Assembly (NCBI RefSeq): GCF_029962835.1
Contig: NC_080584.1
Coordinates: 83,728,862-83,792,861, forward strand
Length of the DNA stretch: 64,000 nt
Source of the DNA: Magnolia sinica
Lineage: Eukaryota > Streptophyta > Magnoliopsida > Magnoliales > Magnoliaceae
Direction of reading: 5' to 3'
Below, piece after piece: positions 48,632-64,000 of this stretch; position 1 is the stretch's first letter; the number at the start of each line of letters is the position of its first letter. The notes below the pieces were generated by a model. The model saw only the letters and a program-made list of their open reading frames with translations, was not told the DNA's origin and searched no databases. The translations under genes were made by a program, and so were the position numbers.

Positions 48632-49138
48632 GAAAAGTCCTGTTTGTAACTCCTGCCACTCAGGAGCTTTGTAAGCAAAAGCTGTGTGGGTTCCACATAT
48701 ATGTCCTTGTGGCATCCACTCCGTCCATAAATTTCGCCAGCTGATGTTAGTATATGAGCCAAAAATTGGGGCAAACCCAAAAATTAAGTGAGCCACGCCA
48801 CACAAAAAAGTAATAATGGGAAAATCCACCGTTAAGACCTTTCATGGGGTGCATAGGGTTATGTGACATCCAAACCGTTCATAAGATTATTCCCATATTG
48901 ATGAATGTAAATAATAAAAAGAAGAAGTAAATATCAGCTTGATCCAAATCTTCGCACGAAAGTTTCAATGGTGGGAGTTCAATCACCACTGTTTCACGTT
49001 GTATGGTCCACTTGAGTACTGTAGTCATTTTTGGGCTCATGGTGGTGGACCCCAGAGAGCTTTCTGATAGAAGGGCTTCCACGTAAATTCTGGTGGGGTC
49101 AATTGAAATGGGTGTGAGCTGACGTTGAGCCTTTTAGG
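48632..49138 (+). promoter_or_regulatory. Proximal promoter region of the terpene synthase, MITE-derived
   Basis: This block lies immediately upstream of the TATA box and is the downstream copy of 47353-47866. From about 48690 to 49060 its text is a MITE body (GTGGCATCCACTCCGTCCAT ... GGTCCACTTGAGTACTG). No specific transcription-factor site is claimed. Confidence 0.5.
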
Positions 49139-49141
49139 CAT

Positions 49142-49149
49142 TATAAATA
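49142..49149 (+). promoter_or_regulatory. TATA box of the terpene synthase gene
   Basis: TATAAATA lies about 100 bp before the ATG at 49250, which would place transcription start near 49172-49180 and give a ~75-bp 5' leader. It is the only good TATA match in the 150 bp before the start. Confidence 0.65.
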
Positions 49150-49249
49150 AGAGCATTGGCTTCCTCCAAACAACACTTAAAAGAAGCGAGTTCTAGGAAG
49201 AGTGGTTCAGATACATAAGATCAGCTTTCTGTGGCCCGGAGTTTTCTTC

Positions 49250-61824
<12,575 letters not shown>

Positions 61825-61950
61825 TTCACAATGTTGCCACAATATTGTTCAGCACTGCTTTTGTTCAAAGAAGGGAAATTCAAGAATTATATTTGTGGAT
61901 GGAGTGATTGCATTGAGATAAATACATGGGGTGTAGGAATTTCATACATG

Positions 61951-61982
<32 letters not shown>

Positions 61983-62700
61983 TTTTTTTTTTAAATGAAA
62001 GGTAGGAGAACATTACATCCAATTTACGAATTTGCAAAAAGTCAGATACACCCCAATAGATTTACCTCCCGCACAAAGGCCAACACAACCAAAGGAAAAG
62101 GGCTATATAAGACCTCAACCTATTCTACTAACTAGATAAAAATATCGCAGTTACAGCAGCCAATATGAACATATAAACAAAATATACAGCCCCAAACTTA
62201 TGTGATTTCCATCTAATGGCTCCTCCATCTTCTCCACACACAGGCGACCTTTGATTTTACTTGGCAAGTGCGAGGTTGGAGAATACGATTTGTTTCGGCC
62301 ACCTGTTCTGTCTACATGGCAAAGGCTGTCCGCACGGAGTTAATTGTCGCATGATATGGATCAATGTGAAGTTTAAGATTGAAGCTTTTCCTTAATTTCT
62401 ACCCAACATCACCATATAGATCCTGTCGGGCCTTCCTCAGATATGGGGTCGTTCACTATGACTTTGGAGTTGCGTTCAAATTAATCGAGAGTTAGATTAA
62501 GCACCAAGCATGATGATTCCGTCAAGCAAAACCCTAGCTTTCTCAAATGTGCCGGTAAGAATTCCATAAAAGTTGCTAAACGCAAAAATAAAATTCCAGC
62601 ATAATCCCCGCGGATGCCCATGAAGCAAAGCATATTTCACGTTCGTCTGAAAGAAAATCCATTGCCAAAAAGCAGAGAGGGTAATTAGATTGTGCACGGA
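61825..62700. other. 3' flank of the terpene synthase; poly-T tract and possible retroposon end
   Basis: No strong AATAAA was seen within 150 bp of the stop; GATAAAT near 61918 is the best approximation. A T-rich tract at 61951-61992 with ATGAAAGGTAGGAGAACATT after it resembles the 3' end of a minus-strand LINE or other retroposon. No protein domain was recognised to 62700. Confidence 0.4.
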
Positions 62701-62709
62701 AATCAGTTT

Positions 62710-62960
62710 GGCAACATTGGCAAAATTTTCTTGGTAGTCATGCCATACTCTTGTTTATAGCCTTGAGCAACTAATCGTGCTTCATGTCTCTCAATGTTAC
62801 CATTAGACTGAAGTTTTGCAGTGAAGACCCACATCTAATAATAAGAGTATCAGGTACAAGGCACCAAGTCTCATGGATCGTTCTCTAATAAGGCACTAAT
62901 TTCTGGATCCATAGCCTCTTTTTAGCATGGTTTGGTAGAAGCTTGTTTGTAGGTAGATGG
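62710..62960 (-). pseudogene. Degenerate Ty1/copia reverse-transcriptase fragment
   Basis: In broken minus-strand frames the sequence reads VFTAKLQSNGNIERHEARLV then AQGYKQEYGM, the copia RT start (…K..DG.IERYKARLVA.G..Q.YG). Just before it (higher coordinates) EAMDPEISALLENDP resembles the usual 'W..AM..E...L..N.TW.L' lead-in. Stops and frameshifts abound. The remainder of RT, RNase H and integrase are not visible. Confidence 0.7.
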
Positions 62961-63465
62961 ATTCTCGACTGAATCAAGATAGGAAAACAAACATCGATGC
63001 TGAAGTAGAAGCTTCAGTCGGTTTGGTGGTCATGTAATGCAAGTGCTGTAATGGTATAGAAGGGATAAATCCGAACTAAATCCTTTACAATAGAAATGGT
63101 GGATAGACGCTGGTGAACTGGAAAGGAAGCAGTCAGGTCTACTGTTGTTAATCGACCATGAGATGAGTTGCTTGATCGGCAATGCTGGAGAAGATGGTGG
63201 CTATGGGATAGGTTAGTATTACTGTGACTATCGGTGATGGGTGTTGACAGCCGACGACAGAGATGATGACACCGGTGAACAAGATGCAAGTTGGAGGTGA
63301 CAAATAAAATGATTATGCGAGGCATCGGTGTTGGTGATATTTAGTAGATGATGGTATCGACGGGTTCCATTGATCAGAGAAAAAACATAGGTTCGATGTT
63401 TGCTGGATTTGGGGATTGATATGGGTTTAGGGTTGAAGGATCACCAAATCTAACGGTGGTATTGT
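62961..63465. other. Unassigned DNA between copia remnants
   Basis: Open frames exist (for example 63014-63325 on the minus strand) but show no recognisable domain. It probably belongs to the copia element. Confidence 0.35.
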
Positions 63466-64000
63466 TGGGGATTTGTGCTACAGAATCACATGGATCTAAA
63501 TTTAGGATAACAATTAAAGAGCAACAAGTAATCACAAGAGAACACAGATTTAACGTGGAAAACCCTTTCGGAAAAAAACCATGACACAAAGCGACAGAAA
63601 TCCACTATGAAATAGATATTACAAAGAGAGAGGACTTACCTGATTCGAATAACCTCGAATCTCACCCTTGCTAAACCCTTTGATAACCCTAGAACCCTTA
63701 GAAAACCTTTAGGAAACCTTAGAATACTTTAGAATAGCCCTTGAGACCCCTATTTATAGCTTAGGAAACTCTACTTACACACTGACTTTGGAAAAGTCCG
63801 GAAACCACCTCAAATTTACGCAGTCCGCGTGCAGTTTGCGTAACCGTCGACTAGTCGAGCCAGGGCTTTGACTGGTTGAAGGACCCCTTTGACCAGTCGA
63901 GCTTGTCCCTCGATTGGTCGAGCGTCCCGGACATCCAAAATATATACTAGCTGGACTTCGAGTCAAGCGGGCCTCGACCAGTCGAAGGGACCCTCGACTA
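63466..64000 (-). mobile_element. Copia-type LTR, cut by the window end
   Basis: It starts TGTTGGGGATTTGTGCTACAG. It contains GATTTAACGTGGAAAACCC, a common plant copia LTR landmark, and a CCCTATTTATAG TATA-like stretch. Near the edge are several short TCGA(C/G)(C/T)(A/G)GTCGA words (63851-64000) forming a small tandem/inverted cluster. The right end lies outside the window, so orientation is uncertain. Confidence 0.6.

Noticed and set aside
49202..49249. Alternative GTG start extending the terpene synthase N-terminus
   Set aside because: Plant initiation uses ATG. The ATG at 49250 gives the start expected from homologues, and the extension lies in the predicted 5' leader.

Overview
This is nuclear DNA from a flowering plant. 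Genes have GT-AG introns, and the rest is packed with plant transposons: a CACTA element, Ty3/gypsy and Ty1/copia LTR elements, SINEs and many palindromic MITEs. The dense MITE families that carry the phrase GGGCCCACCATGATGTATG resemble those I associate with magnoliids (Magnoliales/Laurales). That placement is an inference from memory; 'angiosperm' is firm.

Left part (about 3.9-29.2 kb). A decayed serine carboxypeptidase-like (SCPL) gene lies on the + strand. Its exon at 4301-4403/21309-21336 is split by a 16.9 kb CACTA transposon (4404-21305). The insertion has an exact 3-bp GTC target-site duplication, and the exon reads in frame across the empty site. The SCPL copy also has an in-frame stop and a frameshift, so it is a pseudogene. 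The CACTA has CACTACG termini and subterminal GACGGTC/GACCGTC arrays. It carries an AT-rich ~154-bp tandem repeat, palindromic MITEs, a Tourist-like MITE with TTA duplications, gene fragments (an SRP54 piece and a MYND zinc-finger piece), a 3 x 167-bp tandem repeat and a 5.7 kb array of CCTAAA/CCCTAAA-like repeats with a higher-order pattern. No transposase is visible.

Middle part (about 24.7-49.1 kb). This is almost entirely repeats: a long LTR-like block with two minisatellites, a copia-type LTR-like block next to the last recognised SCPL exon, a truncated minus-strand gypsy element with two LTRs (31469-36051) and a SINE in one LTR, other LTR pieces, and a dense field of MITE families. A segment of about 0.5 kb that forms the proximal promoter of the terpene synthase occurs twice (47353-47866 and 48632-49138). 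A second SINE with a clear target-site duplication lies in the right-hand copy's outer flank.

Right part (49.25-61.82 kb). A complete 12-exon terpene synthase gene lies on the + strand and encodes 763 aa. It belongs to the TPS-e/f group and is most like geranyllinalool/linalool synthases. The DDxxD and NSE/DTE metal-binding motifs are intact, and no plastid transit peptide or class II DxDD motif was seen. Introns 4 and 5 are swollen by nested TIR elements. Downstream are a degenerate copia reverse-transcriptase fragment and a copia-type LTR that runs off the window. The terpene synthase is the only gene here that looks functional.
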